The notes: a model not told the origin generated them from the letters alone. A DNA stretch of 64,000 nucleotides from Ostrinia nubilalis (GCF_963855985.1 NC_087105.1:2501-66500), one strand, 5' to 3'; positions 1 through 13,689 are shown, numbered from the stretch's first letter. A program made the numbers and translations.

Positions 1-3000
1 CTAACCTAACCTAACCTAACCTAACCTAACCTAACCTAACCTAACCTAACCTAACCTAACCTAACCTAACCTAACCTAACCTAACCTAACCTAACCTAAC
101 CTAACCTAACCTAACCTAACCTAACCTAACCTAACCTAACCTAACCTAACCTAACCTAACCTAACCTAACCTAACCTAACCTAACCTAACCTAACCTAAC
201 CTAACCTAACCTAACCTAACCTAACCTAACCTAACCTAACCTAACCTAACCTAACCTAACCTAACCTAACCTAACCTAACCTAACCTAACCTAACCTAAC
301 CTAACCTAACCTAACCTAACCTAACCTAACCTAACCTAACCTAACCTAACCTAACCTAACCTAACCTAACCTAACCTAACCTAACCTAACCTAACCTAAC
401 CTAACCTAACCTAACCTAACCTAACCTAACCTAACCTAACCTAACCTAACCTAACCTAACCTAACCTAACCTAACCTAACCTAACCTAACCTAACCTAAC
501 CTAACCTAACCTAACCTAACCTAACCTAACCTAACCTAACCTAACCTAACCTAACCTAACCTAACCTAACCTAACCTAACCTAACCTAACCTAACCTAAC
601 CTAACCTAACCTAACCTAACCTAACCTAACCTAACCTAACTAACCTAACCTAACCTAACCTAACCTAACCTAACCTAACCTAACCTAACCTAACCTAACC
701 TAACCTAACCTAACCTAACCTAACCTAACCTAACCTAACCTAACCTAACCTAACCTAACCTAACCTAACCTAACCTAACCTAACCTAACCTAACCTAACC
801 TAACCTAACCTAACCTAACCTAACCTAACCTAACCTAACCTAACCTAACCTAACCTAACCTAACCTAACCTAACCTAACCTAACCTAACCTAACCTAACC
901 TAACCTAACCTAACCTAACCTAACCTAACCTAACCTAACCTAACCTAACCTAACCTAACCTAACCTAACCTAACCTAACCTAACCTAACCTAACCTAACC
1001 TAACCTAACCTAACCTAACCTAACCTAACCTAACCTAACCTAACCTAACCTAACCTAACCTAACCTAACCTAACCTAACCTAACCTAACCTAACCTAACC
1101 TAACCTAACCTAACCTAACCTAACCTAACCTAACCTAACCTAACCTAACCTAACCTAACCTAACCTAACCTAACCTAACCTAACCTAACCTAACCTAACC
1201 TAACCTAACCTAACCTAACCTAACCTAACCTAACCTAACCTAACCTAACCTAACCTAACCTAACCTAACCTAACCTAACCTAACCTAACCTAACCTAACC
1301 TAACCTAACCTAACCTAACCTAACCTAACCTAACCTAACCTAACCTAACCTAACCTAACCTAACCTAACCTAACCTAACCTAACCTAACCTAACCTAACC
1401 TAACCTAACCTAACCTAACCTAACCTAACCTAACCTAACCTAACCTAACCTAACCTAACCTAACCTAACCTAACCTAACCTAACCTAACCTAACCTAACC
1501 TAACCTAACCTAACCTAACCTAACCTAACCTAACCTAACCTAACCTAACCTAACCTAACCTAACCTAACCTAACCTAACCTAACCTAACCTAACCTAACC
1601 TAACCTAACCTAACCTAACCTAACCTAACCTAACCTAACCTAACCTAACCTAACCTAACCTAACCTAACCTAACCTAACCTAACCTAACCTAACCTAACC
1701 TAACCTAACCTAACCTAACCTAACCTAACCTAACCTAACCTAACCTAACCTAACCTAACCTAACCTAACCTAACCTAACCTAACCTAACCTAACCTAACC
1801 TAACCTAACCTAACCTAACCTAACCTAACCTAACCTAACCTAACCTAACCTAACCTAACCTAACCTAACCTAACCTAACCTAACCTAACCTAACCTAACC
1901 TAACCTAACCTAACCTAACCTAACCTAACCTAACCTAACCTAACCTAACCTAACCTAACCTAACCTAACCTAACCTAACCTAACCTAACCTAACCTAACC
2001 TAACCTAACCTAACCTAACCTAACCTAACCTAACCTAACCTAACCTAACCTAACCTAACCTAACCTAACCTAACCTAACCTAACCTAACCTAACCTAACC
2101 TAACCTAACCTAACCTAACCTAACCTAACCTAACCTAACCTAACCTAACCTAACCTAACCTAACCTAACCTAACCTAACCTAACCTAACCTAACCTAACC
2201 TAACCTAACCTAACCTAACCTAACCTAACCTAACCTAACCTAACCTAACCTAACCTAACCTAACCTAACCTAACCTAACCTAACCTAACCTAACCTAACC
2301 TAACCTAACCTAACCTAACCTAACCTAACCTAACCTAACCTAACCTAACCTAACCTAACCTAACCTAACCTAACCTAACCTAACCTAACCTAACCTAACC
2401 TAACCTAACCTAACCTAACCTAACCTAACCTAACCTAACCTAACCTAACCTAACCTAACCTAACCTAACCTAACCTAACCTAACCTAACCTAACCTAACC
2501 TAACCTAACCTAACCTAACCTAACCTAACCTAACCTAACCTAACCTAACCTAACCTAACCTAACCTAACCTAACCTAACCTAACCTAACCTAACCTAACC
2601 TAACCTAACCTAACCTAACCTAACCTAACCTAACCTAACCTAACCTAACCTAACCTAACCTAACCTAACCTAACCTAACCTAACCTAACCTAACCTAACC
2701 TAACCTAACCTAACCTAACCTAACCTAACCTAACCTAACCTAACCTAACCTAACCTAACCTAACCTAACCTAACCTAACCTAACCTAACCTAACCTAACC
2801 TAACCTAACCTAACCTAACCTAACCTAACCTAACCTAACCTAACCTAACCTAACCTAACCTAACCTAACCTAACCTAACCTAACCTAACCTAACCTAACC
2901 TAACCTAACCTAACCTAACCTAACCTAACCTAACCTAACCTAACCTAACCTAACCTAACCTAACCTAACCTAACCTAACCTAACCTAACCTAACCTAACC

Positions 3001-6000
3001 TAACCTAACCTAACCTAACCTAACCTAACCTAACCTAACCTAACCTAACCTAACCTAACCTAACCTAACCTAACCTAACCTAACCTAACCTAACCTAACC
3101 TAACCTAACCTAACCTAACCTAACCTAACCTAACCTAACCTAACCTAACCTAACCTAACCTAACCTAACCTAACCTAACCTAACCTAACCTAACCTAACC
3201 TAACCTAACCTAACCTAACCTAACCTAACCTAACCTAACCTAACCTAACCTAACCTAACCTAACCTAACCTAACCTAACCTAACCTAACCTAACCTAACC
3301 TAACCTAACCTAACCTAACCTAACCTAACCTAACCTAACCTAACCTAACCTAACCTAACCTAACCTAACCTAACCTAACCTAACCTAACCTAACCTAACC
3401 TAACCTAACCTAACCTAACCTAACCTAACCTAACCTAACCTAACCTAACCTAACCTAACCTAACCTAACCTAACCTAACCTAACCTAACCTAACCTAACC
3501 TAACCTAACCTAACCTAACCTAACCTAACCTAACCTAACCTAACCTAACCTAACCTAACCTAACCTAACCTAACCTAACCTAACCTAACCTAACCTAACC
3601 TAACCTAACCTAACCTAACCTAACCTAACCTAACCTAACCTAACCTAACCTAACCTAACCTAACCTAACCTAACCTAACCTAACCTAACCTAACCTAACC
3701 TAACCTAACCTAACCTAACCTAACCTAACCTAACCTAACCTAACCTAACCTAACCTAACCTAACCTAACCTAACCTAACCTAACCTAACCTAACCTAACC
3801 TAACCTAACCTAACCTAACCTAACCTAACCTAACCTAACCTAACCTAACCTAACCTAACCTAACCTAACCTAACCTAACCTAACCTAACCTAACCTAACC
3901 TAACCTAACCTAACCTAACCTAACCTAACCTAACCTAACCTAACCTAACCTAACCTAACCTAACCTAACCTAACCTAACCTAACCTAACCTAACCTAACC
4001 TAACCTAACCTAACCTAACCTAACCTAACCTAACCTAACCTAACCTAACCTAACCTAACCTAACCTAACCTAACCTAACCTAACCTAACCTAACCTAACC
4101 TAACCTAACCTAACCTAACCTAACCTAACCTAACCTAACCTAACCTAACCTAACCTAACCTAACCTAACCTAACCTAACCTAACCTAACCTAACCTAACC
4201 TAACCTAACCTAACCTAACCTAACCTAACCTAACCTAACCTAACCTAACCTAACCTAACCTAACCTAACCTAACCTAACCTAACCTAACCTAACCTAACC
4301 TAACCTAACCTAACCTAACCTAACCTAACCTAACCTAACCTAACCTAACCTAACCTAACCTAACCTAACCTAACCTAACCTAACCTAACCTAACCTAACC
4401 TAACCTAACCTAACCTAACCTAACCTAACCTAACCTAACCTAACCTAACCTAACCTAACCTAACCTAACCTAACCTAACCTAACCTAACCTAACCTAACC
4501 TAACCTAACCTAACCTAACCTAACCTAACCTAACCTAACCTAACCTAACCTAACCTAACCTAACCTAACCTAACCTAACCTAACCTAACCTAACCTAACC
4601 TAACCTAACCTAACCTAACCTAACCTAACCTAACCTAACCTAACCTAACCTAACCTAACCTAACCTAACCTAACCTAACCTAACCTAACCTAACCTAACC
4701 TAACCTAACCTAACCTAACCTAACCTAACCTAACCTAACCTAACCTAACCTAACCTAACCTAACCTAACCTAACCTAACCTAACCTAACCTAACCTAACC
4801 TAACCTAACCTAACCTAACCTAACCTAACCTAACCTAACCTAACCTAACCTAACCTAACCTAACCTAACCTAACCTAACCTAACCTAACCTAACCTAACC
4901 TAACCTAACCTAACCTAACCTAACCTAACCTAACCTAACCTAACCTAACCTAACCTAACCTAACCTAACCTAACCTAACCTAACCTAACCTAACCTAACC
5001 TAACCTAACCTAACCTAACCTAACCTAACCTAACCTAACCTAACCTAACCTAACCTAACCTAACCTAACCTAACCTAACCTAACCTAACCTAACCTAACC
5101 TAACCTAACCTAACCTAACCTAACCTAACCTAACCTAACCTAACCTAACCTAACCTAACCTAACCTAACCTAACCTAACCTAACCTAACCTAACCTAACC
5201 TAACCTAACCTAACCTAACCTAACCTAACCTAACCTAACCTAACCTAACCTAACCTAACCTAACCTAACCTAACCTAACCTAACCTAACCTAACCTAACC
5301 TAACCTAACCTAACCTAACCTAACCTAACCTAACCTAACCTAACCTAACCTAACCTAACCTAACCTAACCTAACCTAACCTAACCTAACCTAACCTAACC
5401 TAACCTAACCTAACCTAACCTAACCTAACCTAACCTAACCTAACCTAACCTAACCTAACCTAACCTAACCTAACCTAACCTAACCTAACCTAACCTAACC
5501 TAACCTAACCTAACCTAACCTAACCTAACCTAACCTAACCTAACCTAACCTAACCTAACCTAACCTAACCTAACCTAACCTAACCTAACCTAACCTAACC
5601 TAACCTAACCTAACCTAACCTAACCTAACCTAACCTAACCTAACCTAACCTAACCTAACCTAACCTAACCTAACCTAACCTAACCTAACCTAACCTAACC
5701 TAACCTAACCTAACCTAACCTAACCTAACCTAACCTAACCTAACCTAACCTAACCTAACCTAACCTAACCTAACCTAACCTAACCTAACCTAACCTAACC
5801 TAACCTAACCTAACCTAACCTAACCTAACCTAACCTAACCTAACCTAACCTAACCTAACCTAACCTAACCTAACCTAACCTAACCTAACCTAACCTAACC
5901 TAACCTAACCTAACCTAACCTAACCTAACCTAACCTAACCTAACCTAACCTAACCTAACCTAACCTAACCTAACCTAACCTAACCTAACCTAACCTAACC

Positions 6001-6804
6001 TAACCTAACCTAACCTAACCTAACCTAACCTAACCTAACCTAACCTAACCTAACCTAACCTAACCTAACCTAACCTAACCTAACCTAACCTAACCTAACC
6101 TAACCTAACCTAACCTAACCTAACCTAACCTAACCTAACCTAACCTAACCTAACCTAACCTAACCTAACCTAACCTAACCTAACCTAACCTAACCTAACC
6201 TAACCTAACCTAACCTAACCTAACCTAACCTAACCTAACCTAACCTAACCTAACCTAACCTAACCTAACCTAACCTAACCTAACCTAACCTAACCTAACC
6301 TAACCTAACCTAACCTAACCTAACCTAACCTAACCTAACCTAACCTAACCTAACCTAACCTAACCTAACCTAACCTAACCTAACCTAACCTAACCTAACC
6401 TAACCTAACCTAACCTAACCTAACCTAACCTAACCTAACCTAACCTAACCTAACCTAACCTAACCTAACCTAACCTAACCTAACCTAACCTAACCTAACC
6501 TAACCTAACCTAACCTAACCTAACCTAACCTAACCTAACCTAACCTAACCTAACCTAACCTAACCTAACCTAACCTAACCTAACCTAACCTAACCTAACC
6601 TAACCTAACCTAACCTAACCTAACCTAACCTAACCTAACCTAACCTAACCTAACCTAACCTAACCTAACCTAACCTAACCTAACCTAACCTAACCTAACC
6701 TAACCTAACCTAACCTAACCTAACCTAACCTAACCTAACCTAACCTAACCTAACCTAACCTAACCTAACCTAACCTAACCTAACCTAACCTAACCTAACC
6801 TAAC
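1..6804. repeat. Telomere, (CCTAA)n / (TTAGG)n
   Basis: An essentially perfect array of the pentamer CTAAC, about 1,360 copies, reading as the C-rich strand toward the interior, so base 1 lies at or near the physical chromosome end. TTAGG is the ancestral insect telomere repeat and is used by Lepidoptera. The only irregularity I see is a one-base loss at 640/641, where one unit is the tetramer CTAA and the phase shifts for the rest of the array. No TRAS- or SART-type retrotransposon interrupts the tract. The length may be limited by assembly rather than biology. Confidence 0.98.
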
Positions 6805-9800
6805 AAAAACCGGTTAGGTTTCAAAAAACCGGTAACTGACAATTCCTGAAAAATTACGGTTAGGTTCCTGAGGACATTCTGAAAACCGGTTAGGTTCGTT
6901 TCAGAACCTAACTTCATGAGACCTAACAAAAACCGGTTAGGTTTCAAAAAACCGGTAACTGAAAATTCCTGAAAAATTACGGTTAGGTTCCTGAGGACAT
7001 TCTGAAAACCGGTTAGGTTCGTTTCAGAACCTAACTTCATGAGACCTAACAAAAACCGGTTAGGTTTCAAAAAACCGGTAACTGACAATTCCTGAAAAAT
7101 TACGGTTAGGTTCCTGAGGACATTCTGAAAACCGGTTAGGTTCGTTTCAGAACCTAACTTCATGAGACCTAACAAAAACCGGTTAGGTTTCAAAAAACCG
7201 GTAACTGAAAATTCCTGAAAAATTACGGTTAGGTTCCTGAGGACATTCTGAAAACCGGTTAGGTTCGTTTCAGAACCTAACTTCATGAGACCTAACAAAA
7301 ACCGGTTAGGTTTCAAAAAACCGGTAACTGAAAATTCCTGAAAAATTACGGTTAGGTTCCTGAGGACATTCTGAAAACCGGTTAGGTTCGTTTCAGAACC
7401 TAACTTCATGAGACCTAACAAAAACCGGTTAGGTTTCAAAAAACCGGTAACTGAAAATTCCTGAAAAATTACGGTTAGGTTCCTGAGGACATTCTGAAAA
7501 CCGGTTAGGTTCGTTTCAGAACCTAACTTCATGAGACCTAACAAAAACCGGTTAGGTTTCAAAAAACCGGTAACTGACAATTCCTGAAAAATTACGGTTA
7601 GGTTCCTGAGGACATTCTGAAAACCGGTTAGGTTCGTTTCAGAACCTAACTTCATGAGACCTAACAAAAACCGGTTAGGTTTCAAAAAACCGGTAACTGA
7701 AAATTCCTGAAAAATTACGGTTAGGTTCCTGAGGACATTCTGAAAACCGGTTAGGTTCGTTTCAGAACCTAACTTCATGAGACCTAACAAAAACCGGTTA
7801 GGTTTCAAAAAACCGGTAACTGAAAATTCCTGAAAAATTACGGTTAGGTTCCTGAGGACATTCTGAAAACCGGTTAGGTTCGTTTCAGAACCTAACTTCA
7901 TGAGACCTAACAAAAACCGGTTAGGTTTCAAAAAACCGGTAACTGAAAATTCCTGAAAAATTACGGTTAGGTTCCTGAGGACATTCTGAAAACCGGTTAG
8001 GTTCGTTTCAGAACCTAACTTCATGAGACCTAACAAAAACCGGTTAGGTTTCAAAAAACCGGTAACTGACAATTCCTGAAAAATTACGGTTAGGTTCCTG
8101 AGGACATTCTGAAAACCGGTTAGGTTCGTTTCAGAACCTAACTTCATGAGACCTAACAAAAACCGGTTAGGTTTCAAAAAACCGGTAACTGAAAATTCCT
8201 GAAAAATTACGGTTAGGTTCCTGAGGACATTCTGAAAACCGGTTAGGTTCGTTTCAGAACCTAACTTCATGAGACCTAACAAAAACCGGTTAGGTTTCAA
8301 AAAACCGGTAACTGACAATTCCTGAAAAATTACGGTTAGGTTCCTGAGGACATTCTGAAAACCGGTTAGGTTCGTTTCAGAACCTAACTTCATGAGACCT
8401 AACAAAAACCGGTTAGGTTTCAAAAAACCGGTAACTGAAAATTCCTGAAAAATTACGGTTAGGTTCCTGAGGACATTCTGAAAACCGGTTAGGTTCGTTT
8501 CAGAACCTAACTTCATGAGACCTAACAAAAACCGGTTAGGTTTCAAAAAACCGGTAACTGAAAATTCCTGAAAAATTACGGTTAGGTTCCTGAGGACATT
8601 CTGAAAACCGGTTAGGTTCGTTTCAGAACCTAACTTCATGAGACCTAACAAAAACCGGTTAGGTTTCAAAAAACCGGTAACTGAAAATTCCTGAAAAATT
8701 ACGGTTAGGTTCCTGAGGACATTCTGAAAACCGGTTAGGTTCGTTTCAGAACCTAACTTCATGAGACCTAACAAAAACCGGTTAGGTTTCAAAAAACCGG
8801 TAACTGACAATTCCTGAAAAATTACGGTTAGGTTCCTGAGGACATTCTGAAAACCGGTTAGGTTCGTTTCAGAACCTAACTTCATGAGACCTAACAAAAA
8901 CCGGTTAGGTTTCAAAAAACCGGTAACTGAAAATTCCTGAAAAATTACGGTTAGGTTCCTGAGGACATTCTGAAAACCGGTTAGGTTCGTTTCAGAACCT
9001 AACTTCATGAGACCTAACAAAAACCGGTTAGGTTTCAAAAAACCGGTAACTGAAAATTCCTGAAAAATTACGGTTAGGTTCCTGAGGACATTCTGAAAAC
9101 CGGTTAGGTTCGTTTCAGAACCTAACTTCATGAGACCTAACAAAAACCGGTTAGGTTTCAAAAAACCGGTAACTGAAAATTCCTGAAAAATTACGGTTAG
9201 GTTCCTGAGGACATTCTGAAAACCGGTTAGGTTCGTTTCAGAACCTAACTTCATGAGACCTAACAAAAACCGGTTAGGTTTCAAAAAACCGGTAACTGAC
9301 AATTCCTGAAAAATTACGGTTAGGTTCCTGAGGACATTCTGAAAACCGGTTAGGTTCGTTTCAGAACCTAACTTCATGAGACCTAACAAAAACCGGTTAG
9401 GTTTCAAAAAACCGGTAACTGAAAATTCCTGAAAAATTACGGTTAGGTTCCTGAGGACATTCTGAAAACCGGTTAGGTTCGTTTCAGAACCTAACTTCAT
9501 GAGACCTAACAAAAACCGGTTAGGTTTCAAAAAACCGGTAACTGACAATTCCTGAAAAATTACGGTTAGGTTCCTGAGGACATTCTGAAAACCGGTTAGG
9601 TTCGTTTCAGAACCTAACTTCATGAGACCTAACAAAAACCGGTTAGGTTTCAAAAAACCGGTAACTGAAAATTCCTGAAAAATTACGGTTAGGTTCCTGA
9701 GGACATTCTGAAAACCGGTTAGGTTCGTTTCAGAACCTAACTTCATGAGACCTAACAAAAACCGGTTAGGTTTCAAAAAACCGGTAACTGAAAATTCCTG

Positions 9801-10494
9801 AAAAATTACGGTTAGGTTCCTGAGGACATTCTGAAAACCGGTTAGGTTCGTTTCAGAACCTAACTTCATGAGACCTAACAAAAACCGGTTAGGTTTCAAA
9901 AAACCGGTAACTGAAAATTCCTGAAAAATTACGGTTAGGTTCCTGAGGACATTCTGAAAACCGGTTAGGTTCGTTTCAGAACCTAACTTCATGAGACCTA
10001 ACAAAAACCGGTTAGGTTTCAAAAAACCGGTAACTGACAATTCCTGAAAAATTACGGTTAGGTTCCTGAGGACATTCTGAAAACCGGTTAGGTTCGTTTC
10101 AGAACCTAACTTCATGAGACCTAACAAAAACCGGTTAGGTTTCAAAAAACCGGTAACTGAAAATTCCTGAAAAATTACGGTTAGGTTCCTGAGGACATTC
10201 TGAAAACCGGTTAGGTTCGTTTCAGAACCTAACTTCATGAGACCTAACAAAAACCGGTTAGGTTTCAAAAAACCGGTAACTGAAAATTCCTGAAAAATTA
10301 CGGTTAGGTTCCTGAGGACATTCTGAAAACCGGTTAGGTTCGTTTCAGAACCTAACTTCATGAGACCTAACAAAAACCGGTTAGGTTTCAAAAAACCGGT
10401 AACTGAAAATTCCTGAAAAATTACGGTTAGGTTCCTGAGGACATTCTGAAAACCGGTTAGGTTCGTTTCAGAACCTAACTTCATGAGACCTAAC
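6805..10494. repeat. Higher-order repeat: three copies of a 10-monomer (1,230-bp) unit
   Basis: Scoring each monomer at its single variable site (C or A) gives the pattern C A C A A A C A A A for monomers 1-10. The pattern repeats exactly for monomers 11-20 and 21-30 (units at 6805-8034, 8035-9264 and 9265-10494). Monomers 31-47 have a related but irregular order (CAACACAAACAACAACA). This is the signature of amplification of a multimer by unequal exchange or gene conversion, with the most regular copies next to the telomere. Confidence 0.9.
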
Positions 10495-12572
10495 AAAAAC
10501 CGGTTAGGTTTCAAAAAACCGGTAACTGACAATTCCTGAAAAATTACGGTTAGGTTCCTGAGGACATTCTGAAAACCGGTTAGGTTCGTTTCAGAACCTA
10601 ACTTCATGAGACCTAACAAAAACCGGTTAGGTTTCAAAAAACCGGTAACTGAAAATTCCTGAAAAATTACGGTTAGGTTCCTGAGGACATTCTGAAAACC
10701 GGTTAGGTTCGTTTCAGAACCTAACTTCATGAGACCTAACAAAAACCGGTTAGGTTTCAAAAAACCGGTAACTGAAAATTCCTGAAAAATTACGGTTAGG
10801 TTCCTGAGGACATTCTGAAAACCGGTTAGGTTCGTTTCAGAACCTAACTTCATGAGACCTAACAAAAACCGGTTAGGTTTCAAAAAACCGGTAACTGACA
10901 ATTCCTGAAAAATTACGGTTAGGTTCCTGAGGACATTCTGAAAACCGGTTAGGTTCGTTTCAGAACCTAACTTCATGAGACCTAACAAAAACCGGTTAGG
11001 TTTCAAAAAACCGGTAACTGAAAATTCCTGAAAAATTACGGTTAGGTTCCTGAGGACATTCTGAAAACCGGTTAGGTTCGTTTCAGAACCTAACTTCATG
11101 AGACCTAACAAAAACCGGTTAGGTTTCAAAAAACCGGTAACTGACAATTCCTGAAAAATTACGGTTAGGTTCCTGAGGACATTCTGAAAACCGGTTAGGT
11201 TCGTTTCAGAACCTAACTTCATGAGACCTAACAAAAACCGGTTAGGTTTCAAAAAACCGGTAACTGAAAATTCCTGAAAAATTACGGTTAGGTTCCTGAG
11301 GACATTCTGAAAACCGGTTAGGTTCGTTTCAGAACCTAACTTCATGAGACCTAACAAAAACCGGTTAGGTTTCAAAAAACCGGTAACTGAAAATTCCTGA
11401 AAAATTACGGTTAGGTTCCTGAGGACATTCTGAAAACCGGTTAGGTTCGTTTCAGAACCTAACTTCATGAGACCTAACAAAAACCGGTTAGGTTTCAAAA
11501 AACCGGTAACTGAAAATTCCTGAAAAATTACGGTTAGGTTCCTGAGGACATTCTGAAAACCGGTTAGGTTCGTTTCAGAACCTAACTTCATGAGACCTAA
11601 CAAAAACCGGTTAGGTTTCAAAAAACCGGTAACTGACAATTCCTGAAAAATTACGGTTAGGTTCCTGAGGACATTCTGAAAACCGGTTAGGTTCGTTTCA
11701 GAACCTAACTTCATGAGACCTAACAAAAACCGGTTAGGTTTCAAAAAACCGGTAACTGAAAATTCCTGAAAAATTACGGTTAGGTTCCTGAGGACATTCT
11801 GAAAACCGGTTAGGTTCGTTTCAGAACCTAACTTCATGAGACCTAACAAAAACCGGTTAGGTTTCAAAAAACCGGTAACTGAAAATTCCTGAAAAATTAC
11901 GGTTAGGTTCCTGAGGACATTCTGAAAACCGGTTAGGTTCGTTTCAGAACCTAACTTCATGAGACCTAACAAAAACCGGTTAGGTTTCAAAAAACCGGTA
12001 ACTGACAATTCCTGAAAAATTACGGTTAGGTTCCTGAGGACATTCTGAAAACCGGTTAGGTTCGTTTCAGAACCTAACTTCATGAGACCTAACAAAAACC
12101 GGTTAGGTTTCAAAAAACCGGTAACTGAAAATTCCTGAAAAATTACGGTTAGGTTCCTGAGGACATTCTGAAAACCGGTTAGGTTCGTTTCAGAACCTAA
12201 CTTCATGAGACCTAACAAAAACCGGTTAGGTTTCAAAAAACCGGTAACTGAAAATTCCTGAAAAATTACGGTTAGGTTCCTGAGGACATTCTGAAAACCG
12301 GTTAGGTTCGTTTCAGAACCTAACTTCATGAGACCTAACAAAAACCGGTTAGGTTTCAAAAAACCGGTAACTGACAATTCCTGAAAAATTACGGTTAGGT
12401 TCCTGAGGACATTCTGAAAACCGGTTAGGTTCGTTTCAGAACCTAACTTCATGAGACCTAACAAAAACCGGTTAGGTTTCAAAAAACCGGTAACTGAAAA
12501 TTCCTGAAAAATTACGGTTAGGTTCCTGAGGACATTCTGAAAACCGGTTAGGTTCGTTTCAGAACCTAACTT
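6805..12572. repeat. Subtelomeric 123-bp tandem satellite, 47 monomers
   Basis: A head-to-tail array with a period of exactly 123 bp: monomer starts at 6805, 6928, 7051 and so on to 12463, giving 46 full copies and a final 110-bp copy. Monomers look identical except at one position about 31 bases in, where CTGACAATT alternates with CTGAAAATT. Each monomer contains three GGTTAGGTT blocks and two CCTAAC blocks, so it is built partly from telomere-like sequence in both orientations. Because 123 is a multiple of 3 and one frame lacks stops, a spurious 5.7-kb reading frame crosses the array on the minus strand. Nothing suggests it is translated. Confidence 0.97.
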
Positions 12573-13060
12573 AAAAAAAACTTAAAATTACTAATACGGA
12601 AACGGTTTTTGGGCGTTAACTTCAAAATTTTCGGATTCGTCTTGGCGAGCCCTATCCATAGACACCCCATTTGTAGGGATCCGACGTCATCAAATTCAAA
12701 AATTCGCCCTCCCACCCACCCTTTTGTGTTTAGGCAGGTAGACTTTTTCGCTGGGCCAAAAAATATTTTTTGGCGATACGATCGGTTTTTGCAATAACTT
12801 TATTAGAGTAACTTAACAGCGTAAATTGAGGTAGTTTTGAGGGTCCTATTGGTCAATTTTGACCGGTTTACGAATTTAACGGTTTCGAAATATTTTCATT
12901 TGACCGCATCCGGACACGACGCTGTTGCAACCGACACCTGCAAGCCAGTAATACGATTCCTATACAGTTGTTTAATACTCACCCGACTCACGGGCTGCCG
13001 CAGCGCCTGCTGCCTGGATAAACAAGTACCAGAAAAGGGAAAAATGATTGTTTAAAATTT
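12573..13060. other. Subtelomeric transition sequence, no gene recognised
   Basis: Non-repetitive sequence between the last truncated satellite monomer and the first retroelement fragment. It starts with an A-rich join (TTAAAAAAAACTTAAAATT). Short open frames occur here (12609-12797 and 12837-13055, plus strand), but they have no recognisable motif, so I do not call genes. Confidence 0.5.
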
Positions 13061-13322
13061 TATTGTTTTTATTCTTAAAGATTCTCGGAACTGGTTGTTC
13101 CGGTATTGAAAGAAAACCTCACGGGTTGTTAACCAAGTGATGTTCCTCTTGTAGGAATCGCCGTACAATTCGGCACGTATTGAGAATTGCAGCTTTCTGC
13201 ATATTGTAAAAGGTATTAGTCGGTAAGTCTAACGTATTTAAACTATTTTTCAGTTGTTGAGGTATGACCCCTGTGCTAGAGAGCACAAGCGGTACAATTA
13301 TTACTTTAGTTTGGTTATACAT
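13061..13322 (-). mobile_element. C-terminal fragment of a retroelement reverse-transcriptase ORF
   Basis: The minus-strand frame 13322-13119 encodes 67 residues including the motifs STGVIPQQL and MQKAAILNTCRIVRRFL. These resemble the conserved tail that follows the reverse transcriptase domain in many arthropod retroelement ORFs, just before the stop. No upstream RT catalytic motif (YxDD) is visible, so this is a 5'-truncated or decayed copy. The AT-rich sequence down to about 13061 would be its 3' UTR. Family assignment is from memory of the motif and is uncertain. Confidence 0.45.
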
Positions 13323-13504
13323 TTATATCAGGGTATTGGTTCTTAAATTTGTCGAATAGCCTTTTACAATAAACAGTTCGGTCGGTCTCTAATTTAATTG
13401 TTTTTGTTATTATTGTTTAACACTTTTATGCAACTTTTACAATCCTTTAAGTTTGATTAAGTTATTATTTATAAAATACTTAGATGGACTATCATTTAAT
13501 TTTA

Positions 13505-13689
13505 AGGTAGTTTATGGGTGCTAGCTAACGGATATCCTAAATACTTTTTATTAAATACCTACATTATACATAATAACACCCAGACCCGTCACAGAAATAA
13601 CACCATTTCAATTTCTGCCCGGCCGGGAATCGAACTCGGGACCTCTCGGCATAGTAGTCCATTCTGAACCACTACACCAAACGGCCGAC
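13505..13689 (-). mobile_element. tRNA-derived SINE
   Basis: On the minus strand the head reads GTTTGGTGTAGTGGTTCAG, with an A-box-like TGGTGTAGTGG. About 40 bases on is GTTCGATTCCCGG, a B box (GWTCRANNC). These RNA polymerase III promoter boxes have tRNA spacing but continue into a non-tRNA body (ATTTCTGTGACGGGTCTGGG), as in lepidopteran tRNA-derived SINEs. The 3' end runs into AT-rich sequence near 13505. It is not a functional tRNA gene: the anticodon-arm region does not fold convincingly. Confidence 0.75.

Noticed and set aside
6795..12482. A 1,895-codon open frame on the minus strand across the satellite, suggesting a giant repeat protein
   Set aside because: It is a consequence of a 123-bp (41-codon) period with a stop-free frame. 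The monomer has telomere-like composition, and there is no independent start, promoter or codon signal.
6805..12572. CRISPR-like regular spacing
   Set aside because: The units are contiguous identical monomers with no unique spacers, and this is a eukaryotic telomere-adjacent satellite.
13615..13689. A functional tRNA gene
   Set aside because: A and B boxes are present, but the sequence continues as a SINE body and no proper anticodon arm or acceptor pairing is apparent.
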